From assembly GCA_963973975.1 (NCBI GenBank), contig CAXBCF010000002.1, forward strand, positions 1 to 64,000: DNA of 64,000 nt. Direction: 5' to 3'. Of the stretch, positions 24,581 through 33,602 are shown piece after piece (within the stretch, counting starts at the first letter, position 1; each line of letters begins with the position of its first letter). The stretch is from UBA1494_A sp963973975. Its GTDB lineage: Bacteria > Bacteroidota > Bacteroidia > Flavobacteriales_E > Vicingaceae. The notes below the pieces were generated by a model. That model worked only from the letters and a program-made list of their open reading frames with translations. It ran no database searches and was not told where the DNA came from. The position numbers and the translations under genes were made by a program.

Positions 24581-25240
24581 GTGTCAAAAGAAAAAATTTA
24601 TTGTCTACCAGGGCTTGGCTTAGATCATCGCTTGTTTAATCGGTTGAAGTTAGCTCACGCAGATTTGCATTTTATAGATTGGTTAGAACCTAAAGAATCG
24701 GAAAATTTAAAAGCCTACTCTAAAAGAATTGCAGAGCTTCTTCCTCCCGAACCATTGAGTCTTCTAGGAGTTTCACTTGGTGGCATTGTTTCCATTGAAA
24801 TTTCTAAAATCAAAAAGATAAAGCACCTCTTTCTTATTTCTACCATAAAGAATACGGATGAAATGCCTGCTTTTTTAAAATGGATGAATCGTTTCCCTGT
24901 TAATAGTAATCAGTTAGCAAAGTTTGCAATTGACTCTTCTGTAGCATTGAAACCTTTTTATGATAAAGCAGATGTAGAAGGAAATGAAATTTTTAAAGAG
25001 ATGGTAAAGAAGGCTAAACCAAATTTTATTAATTGGGGAGTAAATCAAATTTCACAATGGAAACAAACTGAAGCATTAACAACTCCTTTTACACACCTAC
25101 ATGGAACAGATGATTTGATTTTCCCAATTAAAAACATTGATCTGGCACTAACAATAAAAGGTGGCACACATTTTACAATTTTCAATGAAGGAGCAAAAAT
25201 TTCAGTAATTATTGATGAGAAATTGAAGTTGCTGAGCTGA
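24581..25240 (+). CDS. Alpha/beta hydrolase
   Basis: A 219-residue single-domain alpha/beta hydrolase. The N-terminus gives the first strand and oxyanion region (IYCLPGLGLDHRLF), LLGVSLGGIVSIEIS is the nucleophile elbow (G-x-S-x-G) near residue 63, HLHGTDDLIFP supplies the acid, and GGTHFTIF the catalytic His. Substrate unknown. The start is a GTG preceded by AGGA 14 bases upstream. It may be co-transcribed with the DUF5723 gene, 13 bases away. Confidence 0.82.
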   Translation: MSKEKIYCLPGLGLDHRLFNRLKLAHADLHFIDWLEPKESENLKAYSKRIAELLPPEPLSLLGVSLGGIVSIEISKIKKIKHLFLISTIKNTDEMPAFLKWMNRFPVNSNQLAKFAIDSSVALKPFYDKADVEGNEIFKEMVKKAKPNFINWGVNQISQWKQTEALTTPFTHLHGTDDLIFPIKNIDLALTIKGGTHFTIFNEGAKISVIIDEKLKLLS

Positions 25241-25444
25241 TTCTCAATATGTGTCAATAAAAAAAGAGGCTACCTTACTAAAGACAACCCCTTTCTAATT
25301 ATTGAATATTATATCAATTCTTGTAACTAATTATCGTTTTATTGCATTGAAAACCAAGATTATAAATAAAAAACTACTATCTTTTAACTTAAAGTATTTA
25401 TAACTTGAAGTACTTAAAACTTCTACACCGCCGAAAAATTATTA

Positions 25445-25954
25445 TTAAATCAGTTCTTTTACAGCATCGATAGCTTGGTTGTAATTTGGTTCATGAGTGA
25501 TGTCGTCAACAAGTTCGATGTATGTGATGTTGTTTTCTGCATCTAGCACCCAAACTACTCTTGCCATCAGGCCTTTCAATGGCCCTTCGGTCATGTCTAC
25601 ATTGTACTGACTTGAAAAATCATTGTACCTAAAATCAGAAGCAGTAACTACATTGGTAATCCCTTCTGCTGCACAAAAACGTTTCATGGCCATTGGCAAG
25701 TCTTTAGAAACAATTATTCCCACAACTCCATCCATTCCAGATAGTTTTTCATTAAATGCACGTGCTTCCTTCTGGCAAATACCAGTATCTAAACTTGGTA
25801 AAGCCATAATTACTTTAACTTTTCCTTTGTAATCCGCTAAAGTTGCGTCACTTAAATCTTCTTTTACAAAAGAAAAATCTTCTGCTCTATCGCCTTTAGT
25901 AGGTATATTGCCACTTAACTGAACTGGATTGCCATTAAAATTTACTTTTGTCAT
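25445..25954 (-). CDS. tpx: Thiol peroxidase (atypical 2-Cys peroxiredoxin)
   Basis: A 169-residue cytosolic or periplasmic peroxiredoxin that reduces hydroperoxides with thioredoxin. The peroxidatic Cys60 lies in PSLDTGICQKEARAFN and the resolving Cys94 in KRFCAAEG, the arrangement of the Tpx subfamily. Arg at FRYNDFSSQYNV and the PLKGLMARVVWVLD region are also typical. No signal peptide is present. It is convergent with the alpha/beta hydrolase, and the upstream region has no clear -7 box. Confidence 0.95.
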   Translation of the reverse strand: MTKVNFNGNPVQLSGNIPTKGDRAEDFSFVKEDLSDATLADYKGKVKVIMALPSLDTGICQKEARAFNEKLSGMDGVVGIIVSKDLPMAMKRFCAAEGITNVVTASDFRYNDFSSQYNVDMTEGPLKGLMARVVWVLDAENNITYIELVDDITHEPNYNQAIDAVKELI

Positions 25955-26057
25955 GAGCGTTCTATTTAATTATTGAATAATATAATTTATTTTACGTTTC
26001 GAAATTACTAATTAAAGCCACACTTTATAAACCTATAATACATCAATTTGTTTGCTC

Positions 26058-27281
26058 ATGAAATCAAAGAAAATAACCTTCAAAAACAACAAAGGTCATT
26101 TGCTAAGTGCCAAACTCGACTTGCCAGATCAAAAACCCCTTGCATTTGCCTTATTTGCTCATTGTTTTACATGTAGTAAAGATTTATCTGCAATAAGAAG
26201 TATCAGTAAATCACTTATTAATAATGACATTGCAGTACTTTCATTCGATTTTACAGGTTTGGGAAGTAGTGAAGGCTCTTTTGAAGAAAGCAATTTTGGA
26301 AGCAACATAACAGATTTAGAAGATGCTTCTAATTATTTAAGAGAAAATTACGAGGCTCCCAAAATCATTATAGGGCATTCTTTAGGAGGTGCTGCTGCTT
26401 TATTTGCAGGAGCTAAGCTTAAAAATATTGAAGCCGTGGTTTCAATCGCCGCTCCTTTCGATCCCAATCATGTAACAAAGTTGATGAATGATGACATTGA
26501 TAAAATTAAAAAAGAAGGAAAAGCTGAGGTAAGCATTGGAGGTAGACCTTTTGTTATAAGTGAAGAGTTTATTGATGATTTAAAGAATCACCATCCTGAA
26601 GAAGTTGCTAAATCACTCAGGAAGCCATTGTTAATTATGCATTCTCCTCAAGATAAAATTGTTGGAATTGAAAATGCAGCTAAAATATACAGTGCAGCAC
26701 ATCATCCTAAAAGCTATATTTCGTTAGATGGAGCTGATCATTTATTATCTAAACGCAAAGATTCTTTGTATGTTGGTAGACTAATTGCAACATGGGTTCA
26801 GAAATACATTAATTTTCAAACAAATGGAGACAATTTAAGAAGCCTAGAAAGTGATTTTCGTGTTGCAGTTGAAACCACTCAAGAAACTTTTACAAGTCAA
26901 GTAAAAGCAGGCGATCACTATTTGATTGCAGATGAGCCAATAGATGTAGGTGGTGAAAATAAGGGGCCTAGTCCCTACGAACTACTTTCTGCCGCTCTTG
27001 GGGCATGCACATCCATGACTTTGAAAATGTATGCAGCTCGAAGAAAATGGGATTTAAAATCTGCCATCGTCCATGTTGAACACCACAAAACTCATGCAGA
27101 TGACTGTGAAAGTTGTGAAGATCCAAAAGCAAAAATCGACCATTTTGATAGAGAAATTCAATTGATTGGGGACTTGGATGAGGCTCAAAAACAGCGTTTA
27201 TTGGAGATAGCTGATAAGTGTCCAGTTCATAAAACCCTTCATTCACAAGTAAAAATTAAAACTCAGTTGATCAAAATATAA
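26058..27281 (+). CDS. Bifunctional alpha/beta hydrolase / OsmC family protein
   Basis: A 407-residue fusion. Residues 1-255 form an alpha/beta hydrolase with the nucleophile elbow IIGHSLGGAAALFAG (Ser near 112), LIMHSPQDKIVG giving the acid, and GADHLLSKRKD the catalytic His. Residues 270-407 form an OsmC/Ohr domain with GACTSMTLKMYAARR and DKCPVHKTLHSQ, whose two cysteines fit peroxide reduction. An unusual CESCED stretch precedes the second motif. This architecture is conserved in Bacteroidota and other phyla (family knowledge), but the coupled substrate is unknown. The ATG at 26058 is favoured over a TTG 6 bases upstream. Confidence 0.92.
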   Translation: MKSKKITFKNNKGHLLSAKLDLPDQKPLAFALFAHCFTCSKDLSAIRSISKSLINNDIAVLSFDFTGLGSSEGSFEESNFGSNITDLEDASNYLRENYEAPKIIIGHSLGGAAALFAGAKLKNIEAVVSIAAPFDPNHVTKLMNDDIDKIKKEGKAEVSIGGRPFVISEEFIDDLKNHHPEEVAKSLRKPLLIMHSPQDKIVGIENAAKIYSAAHHPKSYISLDGADHLLSKRKDSLYVGRLIATWVQKYINFQTNGDNLRSLESDFRVAVETTQETFTSQVKAGDHYLIADEPIDVGGENKGPSPYELLSAALGACTSMTLKMYAARRKWDLKSAIVHVEHHKTHADDCESCEDPKAKIDHFDREIQLIGDLDEAQKQRLLEIADKCPVHKTLHSQVKIKTQLIKI

Positions 27282-27356
27282 TTTCCAATAAAGTTATTTT
27301 TTTGCTAATTTAAAATTAACTTTCTCCTAACTTTTGCTTTATAGTATTGTAAGTTC

Positions 27357-29096
27357 ATGGAAGAACTAATTAGTCCACAAGCTTTCGCTAAGGCAACACA
27401 TCTCGAAAAGTTTGATTTTGCTGTAAAAGCCTTAATGAATTTCAGTAAAATCAACGCCTTGAATCGACTTTATTCAAGTGCATCCCATTGTGAAGGAATT
27501 GCCTTTATTGAAGAAATTTTCAAACAATTGGATTTAAATTATGAGTTCAATTTGTTGGAATTGCCTAGAATTCCGAAAAAAGGCCCATTTATTTGTGTTG
27601 CAAATCATCCTTTTGGTGCAATTGATGGTTTGTTGATGTTGTACATCATTCGAAAAGTTCGCCCTGATTTTAAAGTAATGGCAAATTTCTTATTGAAAGA
27701 AGTGAAGCCCTTGGCTAATGAATTCATTCCAGTCAATCCTTTTGGAGAAAGATTAAGTTCTAACTCAAGTCATACAGGAATGAAAGGCGCTGTTAATTTG
27801 TTGAAAGAAGGCTATGGCTTGGGGATTTTCCCTGCAGGAGAAGTTTCTTCATTTCAATTTAATCAGAGAAGAATCACCGATAAAAAATGGAGTACTACGA
27901 TTTTAAAACTCATTCAAAAATCTGAAGTACCAATTATTCCAATGCACTTTAGTGGTAAAAATAGTTTGATTTTCCACCTACTCGGTTTAATTCATCCGAA
28001 TTTGAGAACGGTGGCTTTGCCTTCTGAAATGTTGAAAAAGAAAAAAGCAACTGTTAAAGTTCGAATCGGTAGACCCATTAATCCAAAAGTTCAGAAAGAA
28101 TGGGAAAATCCTGAATATTTTGGAAAATTTCTTCGTGCGAAGGTGTATGCGATGGATAGTGAGTTGGATGTGAAGAAATTTTTAAGCGAAAAGAAAGAAA
28201 GTAAAACTCAAAAAGAAGTAGAAATTGCTGCTGCTCAAGATAAAGTATTATTGCTTGAAGAATTGGAAACCATTTCAGATTTAAAAATTTTAAGTCAAAA
28301 TGATTATTCGCTTTATTTAGTTACTCCAGAGCGAATTCCATTAATTCTTACTGAAATTGGTCGCTTACGAGAAGTAACTTTTCGAGAAGTGGGAGAGGGA
28401 AGTAATAAATCGCTTGATTTAGATGAATACGATTTACATTATGAGCATCTTTTTCTTTGGGATCATGAAGCCAATTGTATAATTGGTGCCTATCGTTTGG
28501 GAGAAGGGAAATTAATTGTAAAGCTTTTTGGGAAAAAAGGATTTTACATCAACAGCCTTTTTAAAATTAAAAATAAATTTATTCCTTATTTGGAAAAATC
28601 AATTGAGTTGGGAAGGTCATTTGTTGTGAAAGAATACCAACAAAAACGATTACCATTATTTATGCTTTGGAGGGGAATCGTTCATAAGTTGAAGTCCAAT
28701 ACAGATTTCCAGTACTTAATTGGACCTGTAAGTATTAGTAATCGCTACAGCAATTTATCACAACTTTTAATTGTAGAGTTTGTAAAGAAATACCATTTTG
28801 ATGAGAAATTGGCAAAATTTATTAGACCCAGAAATATATTCAAAGTCAAATTTAAACGAGTCGAGAACCAGTCTTTATTAGAAATGGCAAGCAATGATTT
28901 AAAGAAAGTAGATGACTTATTACTTGATATTGAACCGACACATATTCCTGTTCCTATTTTAATTAAAAAGTACATCAAGCAGAATGCGAAAATTATTGGT
29001 TTCAATGTTGACCCTCAATTCAATAATAGTTTGGATGGTTTGATCATTTTAGACATCAATGATTTACCCGAAGAATCTTTTGAAACTTATAGTTAG
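27357..29096 (+). CDS. olsF: OlsF-like bifunctional acyltransferase (PlsC-type plus GNAT/hemolysin-type)
   Basis: A 579-residue two-domain enzyme. Residues 60-270 are a PlsC-type O-acyltransferase: VANHPFGAIDGLL at the catalytic His/Asp, FIPVNPFGER, GLGIFPAGEVSSF and VPIIPMHFSG. Residues 310-540 are a GNAT-like N-acyltransferase of the hemolysin/OlsB type: LREVTFREVGEGSNKSLDLDEYDLHYEHLFLWD, IIGAYRLG, YQQKRLPLFMLWRGI and LIGPVSISNRY. In Serratia and Flavobacterium the same fusion, OlsF, makes ornithine lipids from an amino acid and two acyl groups. Glycine lipids or flavolipin-like lipids are alternatives here. It has no partner genes nearby. A near-consensus -7 box (TAGTATTG) ends 7 bases before the ATG. 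Confidence 0.82.
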   Translation: MEELISPQAFAKATHLEKFDFAVKALMNFSKINALNRLYSSASHCEGIAFIEEIFKQLDLNYEFNLLELPRIPKKGPFICVANHPFGAIDGLLMLYIIRKVRPDFKVMANFLLKEVKPLANEFIPVNPFGERLSSNSSHTGMKGAVNLLKEGYGLGIFPAGEVSSFQFNQRRITDKKWSTTILKLIQKSEVPIIPMHFSGKNSLIFHLLGLIHPNLRTVALPSEMLKKKKATVKVRIGRPINPKVQKEWENPEYFGKFLRAKVYAMDSELDVKKFLSEKKESKTQKEVEIAAAQDKVLLLEELETISDLKILSQNDYSLYLVTPERIPLILTEIGRLREVTFREVGEGSNKSLDLDEYDLHYEHLFLWDHEANCIIGAYRLGEGKLIVKLFGKKGFYINSLFKIKNKFIPYLEKSIELGRSFVVKEYQQKRLPLFMLWRGIVHKLKSNTDFQYLIGPVSISNRYSNLSQLLIVEFVKKYHFDEKLAKFIRPRNIFKVKFKRVENQSLLEMASNDLKKVDDLLLDIEPTHIPVPILIKKYIKQNAKIIGFNVDPQFNNSLDGLIILDINDLPEESFETYS

Positions 29097-29552
29097 TTTG
29101 CATCAGCAGTATAATTTTAGTTTGTTTGCACTGCCTTATATAGTTTGCAGAAAGTAACTGACAGTTTGTAGACTAAGAGTTTAGACTTAATACCACCTCT
29201 ACGAGGTTTTTCTTTAATCTGAGACTTTTCTATTACCAAAATATCACTCCTACGGAATTAGCCCTTTTTGTCTAACTCTTTTCAATTTTATTATTATATC
29301 TCTTACTGATTTTGCTTCTTTTATTTGGCATTTTTATTAGACAAATATCACTTCTACAGTTTAGCTTTATATTTTTCTTGCCTGATAAAATTATGATAGT
29401 CAATTATTTAAATTTATATTAGGCATTTAACTAGGAGGTATTTGTAAAAAAAAGTACTTGAATAAATCCTGTAGGGATGATAAGATTCTATTAATGGCAA
29501 ACCTTATTTGGAGTCAACCCCATCGGGGTGGCAGCTCTTTTAAAACCTATTG
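29097..29552. repeat. 456-base intergenic region of short palindromic repeats
   Basis: No coding frame. Several short inverted words are seen: CCTCTACGAGG (29195-29205), ATATCACTCCTACGGAATTAG (29241-29261) and its relative ATATCACTTCTACAGTTTAG (29345-29364), ATCCTGTAGGGAT (29466-29478) and the perfect ACCCCATCGGGGT (29517-29529). They resemble TAC-centred palindromes dispersed between genes in many Bacteroidota. The region separates the acyltransferase from the convergent helicase gene. Confidence 0.6.
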
Positions 29553-30986
29553 TTAGTCTGTTTCAGTATTTGGGAAAAAATAAGTTGCAAAATTTACCAA
29601 ATACAAGCGCTCACTTGCTCGAGTAATTGCTGTGTAAAGCCACCTCACAAACTCTTGATCGAGTTGTTCTTCAGTTAAATAACCTTGGTCAACAAACACC
29701 GCTTTCCATTGTCCACCTTGAGATTTGTGGCAGGTTACCGCATAGGCAAACTTAATTTGCAATGCATTGAAATAAGGATTTTTACGAAGTAATTCAATGC
29801 GTTTTTGCTTGTTGTTAACTTCTTGATAGTCTGCCGTTACCGCTTCAAAAAGTTGCTTGTTTTCTTCTGTGCTCAAAGCTGGTGATTCTGCTGCAATGCT
29901 ATCTAAAATCACCTTTACTTCTATTGCTTGGAGCGCAGGATAATCAACAAAGCGAAGCGTGACATCTAAAAATCGAAAACCATAAATTTCTTCAATATTG
30001 CCTCTGCGCATAACTTCTGCAATGTCTCCATTGGCAATAAAACTAATCGGTGATTTTTCGTCTAACCAGAAATAATTGTTTTTAACTATCATGACGTAAT
30101 CGCCTGTAGCAATCTCCTCATCTAAAAATTTTATTCTGCTTCGAATTTGTTGGTTGAATAAGTTTGCTCTTTTGTTTGAACGACAAATTACAATGGTTTC
30201 TGATTCTCCGTATTTCGAAAAACACTGTTCCAATTCTTCTTCTAGTTCCAAGCCGTCAATTCTTCGAATATCTTCAAAACCCTCTAGGTTAAATTGAATT
30301 ATAGGCTGCTTTTCAGCTATTTGTTGACGCAAATTAGTTGCATTGTATAGTATGCCTGAATTCGCTTCTTGTCTCATTACCTGAGTTAATTCCACACCCT
30401 TAAGTTGTAGGTTATAGTTTGCCATTAATGGTTTTGGATCCAGAGCTGGGCTGATGGAAGTTCCAATTGGAGGAAGTTGGGCAACATCTCCAATAAAAAC
30501 GATGCGGCAGTTTTTTCCACTGAAAACATATTCAATTAAGTCCTCCAACAAGCTTCGATTACCAAATCCATGTATGTTTAAACCACCTGCATCTCCAATC
30601 ATAGAAGCTTCATCAATAATAAAAACAGTGTTATTATGCAAATTTTTTGAAAGTTGAAAGCGCATTTGGCCACTTTGATGACGTTCACTAAAATATATTT
30701 TTTTGTGAATGGTCATGGCAGGTTTTTTTGAAAAATTTGCCAAGACTTTTGCCGCTCTACCTGTAGGCGCTAATAAAACTGACTTTAGCTGAAAGGAAGG
30801 AAACGTTTTGACCATTGCTGCAACAGCCGTTGTTTTTCCTGTCCCGGCATATCCTCTAATAACAAAACCAGCTCGTTCATAAGGACGAAAAAGAAAGCGT
30901 TCCATGCGCTCAACCAAGTCAACTTGATCTTTTGTTGGGTGATTGGGAAAATGACTAAAGAATTCTAGTTGAAAGGATGATTGCAT
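29553..30986 (-). CDS. RecD-like superfamily 1 DNA helicase
   Basis: A 477-residue ATP-dependent helicase of SF1B, RecD/Dda type. Walker A GYAGTGKTTAV (near residue 45), TVFIIDEASMIGD (Walker B), IVFIGDVAQLPPIG (motif III), VMRQE (motif IV), and at the C-terminus AYAVTCHKSQGGQW and WLYTAITRASERLYLV (motifs V-VI, UvrD_C_2). It has no RecB/C partners here and lacks the long N-terminal domain of RecD2, so it resembles the short Dda-like helicases annotated as 'AAA family ATPase' in Bacteroidota. A role in replication fork repair is plausible. The ATG at 30986 is preferred over the TTG directly before it. Confidence 0.88.
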   Translation of the reverse strand: MQSSFQLEFFSHFPNHPTKDQVDLVERMERFLFRPYERAGFVIRGYAGTGKTTAVAAMVKTFPSFQLKSVLLAPTGRAAKVLANFSKKPAMTIHKKIYFSERHQSGQMRFQLSKNLHNNTVFIIDEASMIGDAGGLNIHGFGNRSLLEDLIEYVFSGKNCRIVFIGDVAQLPPIGTSISPALDPKPLMANYNLQLKGVELTQVMRQEANSGILYNATNLRQQIAEKQPIIQFNLEGFEDIRRIDGLELEEELEQCFSKYGESETIVICRSNKRANLFNQQIRSRIKFLDEEIATGDYVMIVKNNYFWLDEKSPISFIANGDIAEVMRRGNIEEIYGFRFLDVTLRFVDYPALQAIEVKVILDSIAAESPALSTEENKQLFEAVTADYQEVNNKQKRIELLRKNPYFNALQIKFAYAVTCHKSQGGQWKAVFVDQGYLTEEQLDQEFVRWLYTAITRASERLYLVNFATYFFPNTETD

Positions 30987-31000
30987 CAATTTGAAAAAAT

Positions 31001-31008
31001 CAAAATTA
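31001..31008 (-). promoter_or_regulatory. -7 box (TAATTTTG) of the RecD-like helicase gene
   Basis: An exact TAnnTTTG match on the minus strand, 14 bases before the ATG at 30986. TTTG (31024-31027, complement) lies 15 bases upstream, a little closer than usual. Confidence 0.45.
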
Positions 31009-31055
31009 ACTTTATGATAACAGCAAACAATTCATTTACACAATTAAAAAAATGT

Positions 31056-31063
31056 TAGATTTG
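31056..31063 (+). promoter_or_regulatory. -7 box (TAGATTTG) of the 31096-33074 gene group
   Basis: An exact TAnnTTTG match 32 bases before the ATG at 31096. It overlaps a GTG at 31063 that could be mistaken for the start codon. Confidence 0.45.
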
Positions 31064-31095
31064 TGGGTTATAAGCTAAAATTAAAAATCAGACGC

Positions 31096-31674
31096 ATGAA
31101 AGTTGCTATTCAAGTAGGTTTAATCATTATTGCAGGGGTTCTTACTTATTTTATTGTTGTAGGTATTCAATCAAAAATCGAGTTTAGAAATAAAGCAGAA
31201 CAAAGAAGAGAAGTTGTTCAAGAACGATTACAGAATATTGTAACCGCTCAGAAAGAGTTTAAAAATGAGAAAGGGCGATATGCAGCAAATTTTGATGAAT
31301 TGCTTTATTTTTTAAGCAGTGATTCATTGACAATTATTAAAGCCATAGGTAATGTGCCGGATTCTTTAACAGAAGCTCAGGCGGTTGAACAAGGTGTTGT
31401 AATTAGAGATACAGCTTTAGTTGCAGCAAGAACAATTTTTCCTGAAGAATTCAATATTGAAGATTTGCGAACTGTACCTTTTAGCAAAGGCAAAGAATTT
31501 AAAATGAAAGCTGGAGTTATTGAGAAGAATAAAGTGAATGTGAATGTTTTTGAAGCTTCGGCCAAATTAGGTGATATCTATACTGGATTAAGTACTAAAA
31601 ATGAAAACATCAATCCAGAGGATGTATTAAAAGTTGGTTCAATGACTGAGCCCATTACTTCTGGTAATTGGTAG
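31096..31674 (+). CDS. Single-span membrane protein with pseudopilin-like N-terminal region
   Basis: A 192-residue protein. One membrane helix (residues 3-23) is followed by a charged amphipathic helix and by LQNIVTAQKEFKNEKGRYAANFDELLYFL. That arrangement, a helix then AQ.x.f...kGrYa.nfdeLl, is the one seen in type II/IV pseudopilins after their N-terminal methyl domain, but no prepilin peptidase site is present. The rest (SDSLTIIKAIGNVPDS onwards) is unrecognised and carries no catalytic motif. The next gene is DUF3822, 9 bases downstream. The ATG at 31096 is chosen because the GTG at 31063 lies in the promoter box. Confidence 0.65.
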   Translation: MKVAIQVGLIIIAGVLTYFIVVGIQSKIEFRNKAEQRREVVQERLQNIVTAQKEFKNEKGRYAANFDELLYFLSSDSLTIIKAIGNVPDSLTEAQAVEQGVVIRDTALVAARTIFPEEFNIEDLRTVPFSKGKEFKMKAGVIEKNKVNVNVFEASAKLGDIYTGLSTKNENINPEDVLKVGSMTEPITSGNW

Positions 31675-31683
31675 TTTTTTAAA

Positions 31684-32541
31684 ATGACTTCTACTTTAAG
31701 CCCACAAAAAGAATTATTTGATTTAAACTATCAAGGAAAAACAAGTCAACTTCACTTGCACCTTCAGGTGAGTAGGAATTCTCTATTTGCAGCTTATTTT
31801 GATTCCATTAAAAATCAATATCTTAGTCTAAAGACCTATAGTTTCGGTGTTTCTAAAACTTGGGATTTAGCAGTTCCTTCTATCAAAACTGCAATTGAAG
31901 GTTTTCAAAAAAATCAGCCAAAAACTGCTCACCTATCCTTTACTGATACTCTTTTCACACTCGTTCCATCTAGCTTATTTGATGAAAAACAAATTGATAC
32001 TTATTTAAAGTTTAATCATTCACAAAATGATTTTTCAAGTTATCAGTTGACTTATAATCGCTTACTCAATGAAGAGGTTGTTATTGCAGCCGCCATTCCA
32101 AAATCAATTCTTCAATTATTTAAGTCGGCTTTTTCAGATTTAAAATACTATCATTTTGGATGGCCATTATTGGAAGCATTTTTAATTGACCAAAAGGAAG
32201 CAACTTGTCTTTCTCTGCACATTCAAGAATCTAGGTTTGATGTAGTGTACAAGAAGGGAGGGAAACTGTATTTTTTCAATAGTTTCGATTATCAAAGTGT
32301 AGAAGATTTGCTCTATTTCTTACTTTATGTGATGGAGCAACTAAAAATTGATCGAGAAAAAATTCCCGTAATAGTCTATGGAGAATTTGAAAAAAACACC
32401 AATTTGTATGAAATGCTTCATCGCTATATTCGTGAAATAAAAATTGGTGAACGTCCAAAACAAGCCGCTTTTTCGCAGGTTCTCTCAACAATTCCAAGCC
32501 AATACTATCATGTCCTTTTTAATCAACATTTGTGCGAATAA
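31684..32541 (+). CDS. DUF3822 family protein
   Basis: A 285-residue soluble protein of DUF3822. Its two halves each begin with strands of the type LHLHLQVSRNSLFAAYFD and CLSLHIQESRFDVVYKKGGKLYFFNSF, then FLLYVMEQLKIDREKIPVIVYGE. This is reminiscent of actin-like/PilM (ASKHA) ATPase folds, though the nucleotide-binding loops are not convincing. The family is conserved in Bacteroidota next to rsmD, but its role is unknown. It overlaps the start of rsmD by 10 bases, and the upstream protein is pseudopilin-like. Confidence 0.85.
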   Translation: MTSTLSPQKELFDLNYQGKTSQLHLHLQVSRNSLFAAYFDSIKNQYLSLKTYSFGVSKTWDLAVPSIKTAIEGFQKNQPKTAHLSFTDTLFTLVPSSLFDEKQIDTYLKFNHSQNDFSSYQLTYNRLLNEEVVIAAAIPKSILQLFKSAFSDLKYYHFGWPLLEAFLIDQKEATCLSLHIQESRFDVVYKKGGKLYFFNSFDYQSVEDLLYFLLYVMEQLKIDREKIPVIVYGEFEKNTNLYEMLHRYIREIKIGERPKQAAFSQVLSTIPSQYYHVLFNQHLCE

Positions 32542-33074
32542 TTAGTGGAATACTTAAAGGTAGAAAAATAGTAGCTCCTAAAAGTCTTCCAGTTCGACCA
32601 ACGACAGATTTTGCCAAGGAAGCACTCTTTAATTTATTGAACAATCAAATTAAAATTGAGGGTGCAAAGGTTTTAGACTTATGTGCTGGAACAGGGAATA
32701 TTAGTTTTGAATTTACTTCTCGTGGAGCTGTTTCTGTTATTAGTGTTGATGCACATGCAGGTTGCTTAAAATTCATTAAACAACAAGCTGATGCCTTTCA
32801 AATTAATACAATTCATCCATACAAAGCAGACTTGTTTCAATACCTCAAACGAGTGAAAAAATCATTCAATATTATTTTTGCCGATCCACCATATGAAATG
32901 GAAGGGCTTGAACAATTGCCTGAATTAATTCTTTCTAGGAAATTGCTTGAAAAAAATGGATTACTTATTGTAGAGCACAGTAAAAAAATCAAATTTGAAG
33001 AACAAGCTGGCTTTTTGTTCAGTAGAAAGTATGGAAATGTTAACTTTACTTTTTTCGAAGAAATTGAAGCATAA
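32532..33074 (+). CDS. rsmD: 16S rRNA (guanine966-N2)-methyltransferase
   Basis: A 180-residue methyltransferase that modifies G966 of 16S rRNA in the small subunit head. The N-terminus MRIISGILKGRKI and VRPTTDFAKEALFNLL are specific to RsmD. Motif I is VLDLCAGTGNISFEF and the catalytic N6/N2-type motif is FADPPYE (near residue 117). It starts with GTG at 32532, inside the last codons of DUF3822, so the two are translationally coupled. Confidence 0.92.
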   Translation: MRIISGILKGRKIVAPKSLPVRPTTDFAKEALFNLLNNQIKIEGAKVLDLCAGTGNISFEFTSRGAVSVISVDAHAGCLKFIKQQADAFQINTIHPYKADLFQYLKRVKKSFNIIFADPPYEMEGLEQLPELILSRKLLEKNGLLIVEHSKKIKFEEQAGFLFSRKYGNVNFTFFEEIEA

Positions 33075-33126
33075 TTAATCTGCTTAAATTTTATTCAAGA
33101 ATTCAAATTTTAATACTCGTGGCTAC

Positions 33127-33585
33127 ATGAAAAAAATAGCTGTTTTTCCAGGATCTTTTGATCCAATTACATTAGGGCATACCTCAATTATTAATCGCGC
33201 ATTGCCGCTTTTTGACGAAATTATTATTGCCATCGGTGTTAATTCTGAGAAGAAATACATGTTTGATTTAGCCTTGAGGAAAAAATGGATTGAAACAACT
33301 TATGAAAACGAACCTAAAGTAAGGGTAAAAAATTACAGTGGACTTACTGTAAATTTTTGCATTGAAAACAACGCTTATTTTATTTTAAGAGGATTGCGAA
33401 ATCAACAAGATTTTGAATTTGAGCGTTCCATTGCTCAAATGAATCAGCAACTACAGTCAAAAATTGAAACAATCTTTTTACTGACAGAATTGGAATACGC
33501 TGCAATTAACTCAAGCATTGTTCGAGATATTCACCGAAATGGTGGCGATATTTCACAGTTTGTTCCAAAGGCAGTGAGTTTATAA
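33127..33585 (+). CDS. coaD: Phosphopantetheine adenylyltransferase
   Basis: A 152-residue enzyme catalysing the penultimate step of coenzyme A synthesis (phosphopantetheine + ATP to dephospho-CoA). The nucleotidyltransferase motif GSFDPITLGH (T/HxGH) is at residues 9-18, then the ISSS-like loop near the C-terminus appears as AAINSSIVRDIHRNGGD, and RGLRNQQDFEFE lies in between. Length is standard. It follows rsmD by 52 bases, an arrangement common in many bacteria. Confidence 0.97.
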   Translation: MKKIAVFPGSFDPITLGHTSIINRALPLFDEIIIAIGVNSEKKYMFDLALRKKWIETTYENEPKVRVKNYSGLTVNFCIENNAYFILRGLRNQQDFEFERSIAQMNQQLQSKIETIFLLTELEYAAINSSIVRDIHRNGGDISQFVPKAVSL

Positions 33586-33602
33586 TAAACCAAATTAGAA
33601 TC

